Of a stretch of 40,729 bases of DNA, positions 23,012 through 34,000 are shown one piece after another. How positions within the stretch are numbered: the first letter of the stretch is position 1; each line of letters begins with the position of its first letter. The DNA lies in IMG/VR virus record IMGVR_UViG_3300025590_000017, positions 1-40,729 of that record. The stretch is one strand, 5' to 3'. The position numbers and the translations under genes are program-made. The stretch is from a virus. A model generated the notes under the pieces. That model saw nothing but the letters and a program-made list of their open reading frames with translations, was not told the origin of the DNA and did not search any database.

Positions 23012-23760
23012 TGGGCATACCGGCATCTGGCGCAGTCTCCTTTAGTGCCCTTCAGTCTGAGTTTGGTGGTTCTAACCCTATCAGTCTGTCCGAGTACTAC
23101 CTTGATGGTTCATTTGTGACCCCCAACAATACTGGTGTCCCTAACAGTGGTGCATCCATTGCGACTGGCACCTTCCGTGGTTCTTCTAAAGCGTACACTG
23201 TCACCTATCAGGTCATAGGCGCTGGTGGTGCGGGTGGATATGGTCTAAATGGCGGCTATTCCTCGACCGTTGCCCAGTCAGGCACGTCCAGTACGCTCTC
23301 AGGCTCTGGTATTACCACTGTAACAGCCTCTGGAGGTGTGGGGGGTGTAAACGCAAACCGCAGCCCAGATCCCATTAAGTCTCCTGATGGTGAGGCTTCA
23401 GTTTATGGGGCAGGCGGTGTCAGTGGTAACAACAAGCAATCAGAGCCTCCTAATGTCGGTGGCCACGCCCCTTCGTCGTCATATGGCGCTGGAGGCGGTG
23501 CTGCTGGTGGCGACCGTTCGTCAACCTTTGACAGTTCTGGTGGTGCAGGCAGCCCCGGCAGTGCTGGGACTTACTTGACAGGCACTACGAATTACCTTGT
23601 TCCGGGGGCAACCCTAAGTGTGAGCATAGGCTCTAAGGGGCTAGGCTCTGGCGGGAACGCCCGAGGTGGTAATGGTGCAGATGGCTATGTGCGTCTCCAA
23701 GTTGGCACCAATGTGCAGGAGTTTACCTCCGGCGGTACTTACACTGTCCCATCCCAGTAA
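23011..23760 (+). CDS. Glycine-rich tail tip / receptor-binding protein
   Basis: The 249-residue protein starts MGIPASGAVSFSALQSEFGG followed by SNPISLSEYY, a conserved N-terminus in marine phage tail proteins. The rest is glycine-rich and beta-like (VIGAGGAGGYGLNGGYSS, YGAGGGAAGGD, GNARGGNGADGYVRL), as in poly-glycine tip domains that bind host receptors. Its tip chemistry is the same as the C-terminus of the giant fibre. The ATG at 23011 overlaps the upstream TGA; a GTG one codon earlier is also possible. Receptor binding is inferred from composition. Confidence 0.75.
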   Translation: MGIPASGAVSFSALQSEFGGSNPISLSEYYLDGSFVTPNNTGVPNSGASIATGTFRGSSKAYTVTYQVIGAGGAGGYGLNGGYSSTVAQSGTSSTLSGSGITTVTASGGVGGVNANRSPDPIKSPDGEASVYGAGGVSGNNKQSEPPNVGGHAPSSSYGAGGGAAGGDRSSTFDSSGGAGSPGSAGTYLTGTTNYLVPGATLSVSIGSKGLGSGGNARGGNGADGYVRLQVGTNVQEFTSGGTYTVPSQ

Positions 23761-23779
23761 AACATAAGGAAATCAGGCC

Positions 23780-25381
23780 ATGCCTAACCTACCAATCCGT
23801 GGACTAGGGTCCGTGGGCGTGGTCACTGATGTTGACCCCTACAACCTCCCTATCAACGCCTTCACTAGAGCCAAGAACGTAAGGTTCTCTGATGGTTCTG
23901 TTCAACGTGGTCCCATCATGCGTGGTGTCTCGGACATCTCCTTCGACCCTGTGTTTGCTTATGGCATCACTTCGCTCACTGGTTTTGACACAGTGTTGGT
24001 CGTAGATGATGTCTTCGATGTCCGCGAGTTCTCTAATGGGACCTTTACGACCCGGAAGACGACCTCAGGTACGGCGTCTACTATCCCAGCTGTCACAGCC
24101 ACAACCCTGGCTGATGTGCAGTACCTAAACAGGGATGATCAGACGCCTATCTCACGCACAGGATCTCAGACTAACTTTATTGATCTCCCCAATTGGCCCA
24201 CAGGGATGCGTACTACGTCTCTTAGATCTTTTGGCGACTTCTTGTTGGCGCTGGGCACCGTGGAAACCAACGTAGCCTACCCAAACCGTGTGAGGTTCTC
24301 AGACCCCGTACTGGCCAACCAGGTGCCTACTACATGGGATGAGACTGATCTTACCAACAGTGCTGGCTTTAATGACCTCGTACAGATGAAGACGCCGATC
24401 ATCGATGGTGCAACCCTTGGCCCTAACTTCCTGGTCTACTCACAGGACCAAGTGTGGATGATGGAGTTCGTAGGCGGTACGTTCATCTTTAACTTCCGCA
24501 AGGTCTTTGATGACGCTGGTGTAATTAACCAGAACTGCATCACGGAGGTCGAGGGTCGCCATTATGTCTTTGACCGCGACGATATCTACATGACTGATGG
24601 TAACACGCGCACCTCGATCTGCGATGGTCGCGTCCGTGATTACATCTTCAGTGGCATCGATAACAGTAAGCACAATGTCTGCTTTACTATGCACAATACG
24701 GATCTCGAGGAAGTATACTTCTGCTACCACTCCGGTGATGACATGGCCGTATATACGGATGGCACATCGTGCAACCGCGCCGCCGTGTACAACTACAAAG
24801 AGGACGTTTGGACCTTCCAGGATCTCCCTAATGTAATCACAGGGACTGAAGCCAACGTAAACTCGGTGTTCTCATATGCAGATGCCACGCAGACTTATGC
24901 GTCTATCGGTGGTTCCTACCATGACCAGGAGAGCCCGTATGCGAGGCACCCTATCGTAATCTCTACAGTTGGTGGGGGTGTGACCCAGAGTAAGCTCTAT
25001 GGTATTGACCTCGCGGATACAGGGTCTTTGTCTTTCTCTGTTGATACGGCTTATTCTGAGCCCTTCATCCTAGAGCGCCAGGGTATCGATCTCGATGAGC
25101 AAGGCTTGTCCCTTAGTGGATACAAGGTGATCAGTAAGATGCTACCTCAGATTTCAACGGTGAACTCTGACGGTGAGTTTAGTTTCACCTTTGGCGCAGC
25201 TGACATACCCACCGGCACCCCTAATTATGGGACCGACATCATCTTTGATAGCAACACGTCCTATAAGGTCGATACCCGGATCTCAGGCCGCTATCTGTCC
25301 TACAAGATGACAAGCGCAACCATAAAAGACTTTAACTTCTCAGGTATGGACGTTGATCTCCAAGTGACAGGTCGGAGGTAA
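23780..25381 (+). CDS. Tail stabilization / nozzle protein
   Basis: The 533-residue protein opens with NLPIRGLGSVGVVTDVDPYNLPINAFTRAKNVRF, the start typical of podovirus stabilization or nozzle proteins that replace T7 gp12 in marine phages. It is beta-rich with propeller-like repeats (FDTVLVVDDVFDVREFSNG, FLVYSQDQVWMMEFVGGTF, GRHYVFDRDDIYMTDGNTR, RAAVYNYKEDVWTFQDLP). Six copies would close the tail tube below the adaptor. It is shorter than T7 gp12 (about 794). AAGGAA precedes ATG 23780. Confidence 0.82.
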   Translation: MPNLPIRGLGSVGVVTDVDPYNLPINAFTRAKNVRFSDGSVQRGPIMRGVSDISFDPVFAYGITSLTGFDTVLVVDDVFDVREFSNGTFTTRKTTSGTASTIPAVTATTLADVQYLNRDDQTPISRTGSQTNFIDLPNWPTGMRTTSLRSFGDFLLALGTVETNVAYPNRVRFSDPVLANQVPTTWDETDLTNSAGFNDLVQMKTPIIDGATLGPNFLVYSQDQVWMMEFVGGTFIFNFRKVFDDAGVINQNCITEVEGRHYVFDRDDIYMTDGNTRTSICDGRVRDYIFSGIDNSKHNVCFTMHNTDLEEVYFCYHSGDDMAVYTDGTSCNRAAVYNYKEDVWTFQDLPNVITGTEANVNSVFSYADATQTYASIGGSYHDQESPYARHPIVISTVGGGVTQSKLYGIDLADTGSLSFSVDTAYSEPFILERQGIDLDEQGLSLSGYKVISKMLPQISTVNSDGEFSFTFGAADIPTGTPNYGTDIIFDSNTSYKVDTRISGRYLSYKMTSATIKDFNFSGMDVDLQVTGRR

Positions 25382-25384
25382 TTT

Positions 25385-25666
25385 ATGTCTCTATCAGATA
25401 AACTTAATCTCCTGGTCAACCGCTATGTCCGGCGGCAGATACCTTTGTTGGCAAAAGAGAACCTGGGCAACTACGTCCAGGAGGAATACCGCGAAATCGA
25501 GGCTGTCATCCAGTCTCTCGCGGATGCGTCAATCCAAGCTACCGACCGGCAACCCGATAACTCCAGGAAGGGCATGGTTCGCTATGCTGTATCTCCCTGG
25601 GACCCTAAAGGTGACGGATCCGAGGGTCTTGTTGTCTATAACGGCACATCTTGGGTGGCAGTATGA
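25385..25666 (+). CDS. Small tail-associated protein
   Basis: The 93-residue protein is helical at first (SDKLNLLVNRYVRRQIPLLAKENLGNYVQEEYREIEAVIQSL) and ends in a beta-hairpin-like module (KGMVRYAVSPWDPKGDGSEG then LVVYNGTSWVAV) that resembles the fibre module [12 protein letters not shown] in the giant fibre. It starts 3 bases after the nozzle gene and overlaps the next start (ATGA), so it belongs to the tail cluster. It may be a fibre-attachment or nozzle accessory protein; no certain function. Confidence 0.75.
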   Translation: MSLSDKLNLLVNRYVRRQIPLLAKENLGNYVQEEYREIEAVIQSLADASIQATDRQPDNSRKGMVRYAVSPWDPKGDGSEGLVVYNGTSWVAV

Positions 25667-26178
25667 AGCATGACCTTAACATACGATCTGACATCTCCTC
25701 TCTTCAGTATATTCTCGACCTGGGTATTGAGCGTGGAGACATCCAAGACAGACAGCTGGACGCTACTGTTGAGCATTACTTTACCCCTGTGAGCGACGAA
25801 TATGGCTGTGCCCAGTATGCACGACAGCTGTTTATGCCTGAAGGTACGGTCTGCGTAGGTAAGCTACACAAGCTGCCTCACCTAACTTTCTTGATGCAAG
25901 GCCGCGTCCTGGTTGTTTCTGAGAATGGCGGCAAACAGGACCTGGTTGCACCTGTGACCTTTGTCTCACCGGCGGGATCCAAGAGGGCCTTTCACGTCCT
26001 CGAGGATGCAATCCTAACGACCGTGCATCTAACAAAGCACAACCAAGAAGAAGATCTCTCAGACATAGAAGAAGAGGTCATAAGCCCAACTTACTCAGCA
26101 ATGGGTTTGGAGGAACCAGATCTGTCTGGCCTCGAGGACTTTATGCAAACCCACACACTGATGAGTGAAGAGGAATAA
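25663..26178 (+). CDS. Hypothetical protein, cupin-like
   Basis: The 171-residue protein has a middle part that reads like a cupin barrel: CAQYARQLFMPEGTVCVGKLHKLPHLTFLMQGRVLVV followed by GGKQDLVAPVTFVSPAGSKRAFHVLEDAILTTVHLTKH. This includes the G-x-x-x-x-H-type strands, but the metal-binding set is incomplete. Residues after 130 are acidic (HNQEEDLSDIEEEV). I recall such proteins beside tail and ejection genes of podoviruses, without known function. ATG 25663 overlaps the upstream TGA. Confidence 0.7.
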   Translation: MKHDLNIRSDISSLQYILDLGIERGDIQDRQLDATVEHYFTPVSDEYGCAQYARQLFMPEGTVCVGKLHKLPHLTFLMQGRVLVVSENGGKQDLVAPVTFVSPAGSKRAFHVLEDAILTTVHLTKHNQEEDLSDIEEEVISPTYSAMGLEEPDLSGLEDFMQTHTLMSEEE

Positions 26179-26182
26179 TAAT

Positions 26183-27229
26183 ATGGCATGGATCGCAACA
26201 ATCGCATCCGTCGGTGTAGGTCTCTACAGCGCAAACAAAAAGAGTAACGCCGCAGACGAAGCAAACCGCCAGAACATGGCTGGCTTCAACCAATACAAAC
26301 CATACACAGACAAAGCATTAGAAGGCGGCCAAGCTGCCAACGATGCCCGGTTAGCCGCAGGTTTCTACGGTGGACCCACCTATGCTGGCCCCAATGGTTA
26401 CCAGACCGGCGCAGCCACAGGTTACGGGGATGCCTCAATGGGCATCATGAACCGTGGTTTCAACATGGCTGGTGCTAATGCAGGCTTTGGCGCAAACGCC
26501 CGTGGTTTGTACGACCAGTACCAGGGTATGGCTGATGGCGTGTCTGCACAGGGACGTATGGACACTGCAAACCAGTATGCCATGGACAACATGAACCCCC
26601 TGGTTAACGCCGCAATGCGTGACGATCGCCGCAACCTGCAAGAGAACACGCTGACAGGCATCGACCTAGCAGCAAGCGGCACAAACAACATGAACTCCAG
26701 TCGCGCCGGTGTAGCTACAGCAGTAGCCAACCGTGCCTACGATGACCGCCGCGCTGATGTGTCGTCCCAAGTCCTTGATGGTCTCCGCACTCAGTCTCTG
26801 GGTGAACAGCGCCAAGCATTTGCCGATCAAGGTAACGCATTGGTGAACGCTGGTGCAGCCAATAACTCGATCGAGAATGCCTACAACTCAGGTATGAACA
26901 CGGCCAACACAGGTTACCAAATGGGCATGGGTGCCGGTGGTGCCCTCCAGGGTTATGACCAGGCTCAAATGAATGATGAACGTGTGCGCTTTGAGGGCAA
27001 CCGAGACTTCGCTTCAAATGTTTACGCGGACTACAAGAACGGGATGCTCACCCAGAATGGTCCTCAGACCGCTAACAAGTTTGCCGGCAACTATTCTGAC
27101 CCAGTAGGTGCAGCAATTTCCGGGGGCATGATGGGCTATAATTTTGCCAACACGCCTTTCAAGGAAGGTGAAGATACAACCTGGGGTCAGAAGATTAATC
27201 AGAAGGTTGGAGGATGGTTCGGATCATGA
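26183..27229 (+). CDS. Internal virion / ejection protein A
   Basis: The 348-residue protein begins MAWIATIASVGVGLYSANKKSNAADEANRQN, a hydrophobic start followed by an Ala/Gly/Asn-rich helical body (YDQYQGMADGVSAQGRMDTANQYAMDNMNPL, NSIENAYNSGMNTANTGYQMGMGAGGALQGY). This is typical of podovirus ejection proteins such as P22 gp7-type, which enter the host envelope with the DNA. I chose ATG 26183 (GAGGAATAATAT upstream); an in-frame ATG at 26165 overlaps the previous gene and adds a basic, less natural start. The stop overlaps the next ATG. Confidence 0.75.
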   Translation: MAWIATIASVGVGLYSANKKSNAADEANRQNMAGFNQYKPYTDKALEGGQAANDARLAAGFYGGPTYAGPNGYQTGAATGYGDASMGIMNRGFNMAGANAGFGANARGLYDQYQGMADGVSAQGRMDTANQYAMDNMNPLVNAAMRDDRRNLQENTLTGIDLAASGTNNMNSSRAGVATAVANRAYDDRRADVSSQVLDGLRTQSLGEQRQAFADQGNALVNAGAANNSIENAYNSGMNTANTGYQMGMGAGGALQGYDQAQMNDERVRFEGNRDFASNVYADYKNGMLTQNGPQTANKFAGNYSDPVGAAISGGMMGYNFANTPFKEGEDTTWGQKINQKVGGWFGS

Positions 27230-28041
27230 ATGCATATACTTATGGACGCCCCGCACTCACCATGGGCCAAGTTAACGGGATGCAGTATCCCCAGGGTCAG
27301 CCAGCCTTAGTAGACCCAAAGCAGCCAAACCCAAAGCCTCCAGCTCTGTCTGGTAATGCCCGAGGTTCATCGAAGGTCCCTTCTGGTCAGATAGACATGC
27401 GGTCTGAGGGTTTGATGCGTATAGGCGCCGCAGGCCTCCAATCAGCCTCAGATCCTTCAGGGGCTGGCGGTAACTGGATGGCAGCAATGGGCCAGGAATA
27501 CGGGAACATCCAAGATTACAACCGCCAGGCCGAGCAAGAAGCCTTTGCCCTCGAGGAAGCTCGGCGAGTGGAAGGCCAGAGGCGCGCGGATGCCCAGGCT
27601 GCTGCAAAAGCTAAGGCAAACAAACCTAAATCCGGTGCCGATATGATCATGGCTCAGGAAGGTGTAAATGAATTAGGCACTCTGATTTCAGCCCTTGAAC
27701 AAGGGGGGCTGACTGGCCCCATGGATGGTACAGTACAAGCGTGGTTAGATCGCTCAGGTCTGCGTGATTACTTCTATGGTAACGATGAAGGTGCTAAACG
27801 TGCCTACTACCGCCAAAGACTTGAGAACTACAGGGTTAACGAGGCATTAGCCGTAACCGCTAACACCAAGGGTGCCATCAGTGACAAAGAGATGGCACTG
27901 TTCCTGGCACCAATCCCGGCCACTGCTGATACTACAGAGGCTACCTGGCTGTTTCACCTAAGAGAGAAACTAAGGATCAATAGTAAGATCCTCGCTTTTG
28001 AACAGGGTGCCGCTTCCGGCGGCTTCTCCTTTGTAGACTAA
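27226..28041 (+). CDS. Internal virion / ejection protein B
   Basis: The 271-residue protein has a proline-rich N-terminus (QGQPALVDPKQPNPKPPALSG), a charged coiled coil (QDYNRQAEQEAFALEEARRVEGQRRADAQAAAKAK) and a helical C-terminal half (GVNELGTLISALEQGGLTGPMDG, EAL..TKGAISDKEMALFLAPIP). It lies between two ejection proteins, so a role in the internal core or DNA transfer is inferred. ATG 27226 overlaps the upstream TGA and follows GGAGGA; an in-frame ATG at 27214 sits too close to that ribosome site. Confidence 0.7.
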   Translation: MNAYTYGRPALTMGQVNGMQYPQGQPALVDPKQPNPKPPALSGNARGSSKVPSGQIDMRSEGLMRIGAAGLQSASDPSGAGGNWMAAMGQEYGNIQDYNRQAEQEAFALEEARRVEGQRRADAQAAAKAKANKPKSGADMIMAQEGVNELGTLISALEQGGLTGPMDGTVQAWLDRSGLRDYFYGNDEGAKRAYYRQRLENYRVNEALAVTANTKGAISDKEMALFLAPIPATADTTEATWLFHLREKLRINSKILAFEQGAASGGFSFVD

Positions 28042-28059
28042 CTCACTCTAGGATCTCAC

Positions 28060-31000
28060 ATGCCAGAATTTAAGATAAAGATGCCTGACGGGCAAATCAG
28101 AACCGTGCGTGGACCTGATCGTGATGGCGCGATGGCTTTTGCCATGGCAAATTACAACCCTGCAACCACTTCAGCCCCCACTACCACAAGTGCAGAACCT
28201 GAGATCAACCCGGAAGGCACTGGTTTCGACCGTGCTGTCCGCCGGGGTACTTACCAGACAATCTCTGCACTTCCGACTGCTGCTGCCATGGCTGATATGC
28301 GTACACTTGCAGAAAAAGCCAAGATACAAGCACCAGCTGGTGCTAATGCCATAAAATATGAAGAACTCATGAGGGCAGGCGTCCCCCAAGGCGCTATGGC
28401 AAGCCGGGGGGTCAATCTTGAGGATGACCAGGGCACTGCCCGTTTGATGGGGCAGTATGGTGTATCACCGCAGGCACAGGTCAACTATAGCCAGGTGGTC
28501 GCTAAACGCATCGAGAACGCAAACTCTCTGGAAACCCAAGAAGATGTCTATGCTGCGTTTGATCGTATCAAGGCAAACAGTGGTTCCGTTGCATTTTGGC
28601 GTGAGAAGGCTGCTGATCTCCCTATGTCGCCGGGCGCAGCAGCGTATGCGCAAGAATTAGCTGAGGCTCCTGATGATTTCAAAGGCTGGCTATCAACTGT
28701 AACAAATGACCCGGTTGGGTTCATGACATTCCTGGGAGAAACTGTAGCTGAGAGCGCACCCCAGATGGCTGCCGGTATTGCAACAACAGCTGCCACGGGT
28801 AACCCCGTAGCAGGCGCAGCAGTCATGTCGTTAGGCGGTTTTGGCCGTGAATATTCTAACGAGGTAAATAGTTTTCTTTCAGAGAATGGCATTGATCTAT
28901 CAGACCCTGACCAGGCTGCTACTCTTTTTAAAAACCCAGAACTTATGGAAGAAGCACAAACACGGGGTGTAGTTCGAGGCCTAGTTATTGCCGCAGCCGA
29001 CCTGGCTGGTCAGGGTTTAGTTGCCCAACAAGTTATCAAGAAAAGCATAACCAGGCAGACACTTGCTCAAGGTTCGTCTGAGGCTGCTGGGGAAAGCGCA
29101 GCAACCGCAGCTGTAGGCGATGAACAGAGCTTTAAAGAGAACATCACAGAAGGCCTCGCCGGTGGTGCATCTGCCGCTCCAGAAGCCATGGTCGCCGGTC
29201 AAGCACCTTGGCGGTCCAAGATTGAAGGTGACCCCGCATATGGTGGCGCAGCTGCTGACCTGGCCCGTACCCTCCGCGAAATATCAGAAGCTCAAGGCAA
29301 CAACCTCAAGGATGTACGCGCCGGTGGTGGAGCAAAAGCTACACTCGAGGCTGCACATGAGAAGATCTCGGGCCAGATCTCGGCAATAGCCACCCATCCA
29401 GATGTTAAAGCTCGGTTGTCTCCAAAGAATGCAGGAACTCTCGATCAGCTACTAGAAGACTACGCCGCAGCCGCCACTGCAATCCGCCAGGGTAAGAACA
29501 AAGTCAAATCTAAGGTCACAAAAGAGAATGCTGACGCTATCGTCCGCCTTCTAGGCCCTACTTCCTTAGAAGCCGGTCAGCTACAGCAGCTGTTTGACCA
29601 GGGGGATGTCCTCACAGATCTCTTCCAGGACGGCCTCAAAGGTGGCGTCAGTCAATTCACGGACTTCCTAAACCCCTTCACTGACAATTCAGGTAACTAT
29701 GACCCCAACCGCAGCCTCAGCACAATTGGTAGCCTCTATGGTGCATCTGTTGTTGGCCCACTGAAGTCCGCAGGCATTGTTGCCGCCGGTCGGGCCTTTG
29801 ATGCAGCCACGGGTCGCCGTTCCAAGGTCAACCGCTTTGTAACGAAGCTCGAGAAACTCGTTGGCCAAGATGCTCCCCAGGGTCGATCTCTAATTGCCGA
29901 TGCCCAACTCGAAAAACAGCAGGCAGAGCAAGCCAAGGCTGACGATGCAGCAGCCAAGGCAGCCCAGGAGGCAGAAGACGCCAACATCGTCAGTACACTT
30001 GCAGGCATGACAGGCAACGCCACAGATGGCAGCCCATTGGGCACTGTCGCGGTCGGCACAGGTATCCCCGCAGAAGAGATCCAAACAGTGGTCTCTGAAT
30101 TACGCTTGAAGCACCCAGCTGACAGCAAGAACCCCAATGATGTGGCGATCAACAAGGTCCTCGATGATGCCCAGGCCGGTCTTAACGGTGAGCAACGGCC
30201 TATCCGGGCTCTAACCCAGCTGGTCAACCTGGTGAACAACCACCTGGACGCCAGTCTCATGGACGGCGGTAGTAGCGTTCAGCGTACTAGCCTCCCAGAC
30301 CAGCCCCTGGCCCAAGCTCGGGCTATTCAGAGGGGCAATGTGCCCCAGATGGACGCAGCCCCTGCTGCCCAGGCGTCTCCGGCACCAAATGTTGATACAA
30401 CTGCCCCAGCGCAGCCTACGGTTAACGGCAATCAGACAACTACGTCCGAGAACTACCAGGCAGGCATCCAGGCTAACCGTGACACTGCCTTGAAACTTCA
30501 AGAGCAGGTCTTGGATACACTCGATCTCCAGAACCGCCAGGCTACGAACCGCCCCGGTGGGAACCTGACGCCTACAATGCTCGAAGATGAGGCACAGGCC
30601 CTCTATGTGGCACTTGAAGCTGTCCAGACTGAGAATATGCCAATCGAGGCCATGGAAGAGGTCCAACAGCTACTCGTTGATGAGGGTGTCTCCCAGGAGA
30701 ACGTGGACAAGTTCTATAAGCCCTATGTCGATCGCGTAAAGTTACAACAAAAGCGCAAGGCCTCGATGTTAAAGCAGGCCCAGGCTACTCAAGAGGCTAT
30801 CTCTGACGATGCCCGTGGTATACCACCCGGTCCCTTCAGGCCCGAGAAGGTAGGCTCTCTGTACAGTGAATTAAAGCCAGACCAAGTACCAACCCAGACC
30901 CGCAAGGCCTACAAGCTGATGAAGGTGCAGTCATCTCGTAATGGGGTAGTTATGCCTCTGTTTGCAAAACCTGATGGGCAGACCCAAGGCTTCTTAGCCA

Positions 31001-34000
31001 ACCGCTGGTATAAAGCCGAAGATCAACAGCCCACTATTGGTGCAAAACCACTGGCTAGGCGTCCTGGTATTCACGCAGTCAATCTACCAGTGTTTGACCA
31101 GGGTAAAGCTAATGTGAAGGGTTCTCAACGTGTTTGGGTGGAGGTTGAACTACCTGAAACAACCGCAGAAACTCAAGCTGAGAGTGACGCCTCACTAAAT
31201 AGCCAAGGTAAACTAGACGGTGTACAGGGGCGTCTTATTAATCCCAATGAAAGTTACGATTACAAGACCAATCCCAGTGCAACCAATGATGCCGGTGGTT
31301 GGCCTGTAGCGGGGTCAATGAAGGTACTTCGGATCCTAGCTGACGGCGAGGTCTCCGAAATCCTAAATGCTAATGGCCTTAGTCACCAGGTGGAAAACTC
31401 TACCACCCAGATCGACCAGGCAGCCGCAGATGTCCTCAATACAAATATGGGACTAGCAAACATTGCAGGCACACCAGGCACCCGGCCACAATCCAACGAC
31501 AGCCGTAGTATTCCTGAAGGCGCACCCCGCCAGTTTGGCGAGAAGACAGATGTCTCTTTAGAAACCAGCCTCAGTAATTCTTTCCAGGCTGCACAGGCCA
31601 AGATATATGCCAAAGGCCGTGACTTCAAACTAGACCTCCAGGCTCAGTCCCTGGCAGCCCAGGAGCGCGAGGGTATCGACCTAAACACCCTCGATGAAGC
31701 CAACATTGATCGCCTGGCTGACTTTGTGGTCGAGGATGCCACGGAAGCACTAAAAGACAACGAGAATGCCATTGGTTGGTATGGTCGTACAGTAACGCAG
31801 GCACTTGAAACTGTAGGTGAGTTACACCCTGAAGTTCTGACAGATCCTAAAGCGAAGATGCAGTTTATTTGGGCCACAGCAGTGACATCTAATGGTCTAA
31901 AGGTTGATAAGAACTTTGAGTTGGCTTTGGATGTTTATGAGACACTGAAAGAAACAGGGCGTTTCCCAACTGACGCAGGTATTGGCCAGGCAGCTGCTGC
32001 TATAAACAGTGGTCTGGCTCAGTATCATACCATGTTAGAGAAGTTCCAACGGAAGTCTAACTCAGATGAGGGCGCACATAATCTTTTGATTGAGTTTATG
32101 AACAGCAAAGTGCCCGTAAAGGAACTTGAAAAGGAATATGGCGTAAAGATATCAGGTGAAGGCAAAAACACCCTAGTGCGCGGTGCCTCAATCTTGGGTC
32201 CTAAAATTGGCAACGGGTTTTATTCTAATCTGTACGGTAACTTTGACGAACTAACTATGGACCGCTGGCTTATGCGGACAGTGGGGCGTTGGCGTGGTGG
32301 TCTGGTTAAGCTGAACAAACCTATGATTGCTCAGAAGACAAAAGAGATCCAGGGTATGATGCCTGGACTAGAGTTTCAGGCTTTTAAACCTTTATTTGCA
32401 GGTTCAGGTGTCAAACTTAGTAACAATATGTCAAATAAGGCTGTCTCTAACTTTGCCAATGCTATTGCAAAAGCATCGATGGACCCAGCCTGGAGATCTG
32501 CAATAAATGCTATCCCAGGTGGTGAAAGCCTAAGAAAAGCTGGTAATGGCCTAGCAAAGTACCTAGATGGGCAGGTAGAAGCGCCAGCCGGTGCAAAAGA
32601 ACGCACATTTATACGCGAGGTATTCCAGCGTGGGTTAAAACGCCTCCAAGATGCCCCAAGTGTACGTCAACGATCTAATGAGCCACTCACGATGAGTGAT
32701 TTACAAGCATTACTCTGGTATCCAGAGAAAAGGCTGTACGACACAGCCAAGCAGAAAGATGGAGAAAGCCGTGGCTATGAAGATGACGAAGCGCCAGACT
32801 ACGCAAACGCCGCAAGGAAATCCGTTCAAGATAGATTGGGGCAAGGAGATCGACTGGGATCTTCTGGAGCAGTTGGACCAGGAGGAGGAGGGGCAATCGA
32901 TCCCAATGCAGGACCTGGTGCCGACAACAGCATCCCCCCAGCCCTCCTCAGCCCCCCTGGGCCAGCTGGTGGACGAACACCCAGGGCCAGTGATGGCGGG
33001 GCCTCCAAAGGGCGCACTCTCGCAAGGGTAGCCCTCGCAGCGGTCAAGAAGTTTGTCCCGCCGGTGAAAGCGGCCTTCCAGGTCGGCAAGCCTGGAACCC
33101 CAGAAGAGAATGGGATCCAGTCTATCGACCAGGCTCTGAGCTTGGCACACACCCTGGGCATCACTGTCCGTCTATTTGACAGCCAGGAAGAGATGTATGC
33201 CTCGCGGCTTGCTGCATATGGATCTGGCGATCCTGCTGCGGAAGCCTCGTTCTATCGGAAGGGTCCTGAAACAGGCGGAAAAGGTGCAGAAGGCACTGTC
33301 TTTGGTCTCAACCCAGGAGCTCTGCTGAATGACGGCAGTTCCGTGAGTAACATCCAAGCTCTTTCTGATTTGCTCCATGAGATTGCCCATGGGATGACTT
33401 TGGGCCCCTTAGATCTGAATGGTTCCCAGGTTGAAGACACTCTGTTTACCAACCCCCTGACCGGGGAAAGTGACCGGGCACCCATGGGATCCTTTGCTGG
33501 TAGTGCTATGAGACCCCTATTGGAACAGACGGGTGACGCCGACATCATGGCAGAGCTAGATAATCTCCAGATGAATGTGGATACTTACACAACCAAAGAT
33601 CCTTCGCAGCGTCATGCGGTACGGGAAGTTCGTAAGTTGATGGACAATCTCAAGGATTGGAAGGGTTATTACCAGAAGCAGTTTGATGCCGGGCAAATCT
33701 CCCAAGCTGAGGTAGACACAGGCGTGGCCAACCGTGAGGAGCAGGCTGACTACTACACTAACTACATGCAGAGTGTACGCGAGTTGGCTGTTGATCCCGT
33801 GTTGGTTTACCTGATCAACCCTAAGCTGGCGAAAGCGGTTATGCCTAAGACGGCTGCCCTTATCAGGCAACAATTCAACAACGCCGGTAACAACAAGGTC
33901 AAATTCTTCAACCACCCAGCTGCTATCGTCATGGCTACGGTCATGGCTATGCTGGCCCAGGCTATGGCTGAAGAAGAGGAAGAGAAGCAGCGGATGCAGA

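Noticed and set aside
26165-26182. Earlier start for ejection protein A
   Set aside because: The ATG at 26165 lies inside the previous gene; ATG 26183 has GAGGAA upstream and gives the usual hydrophobic N-terminus.
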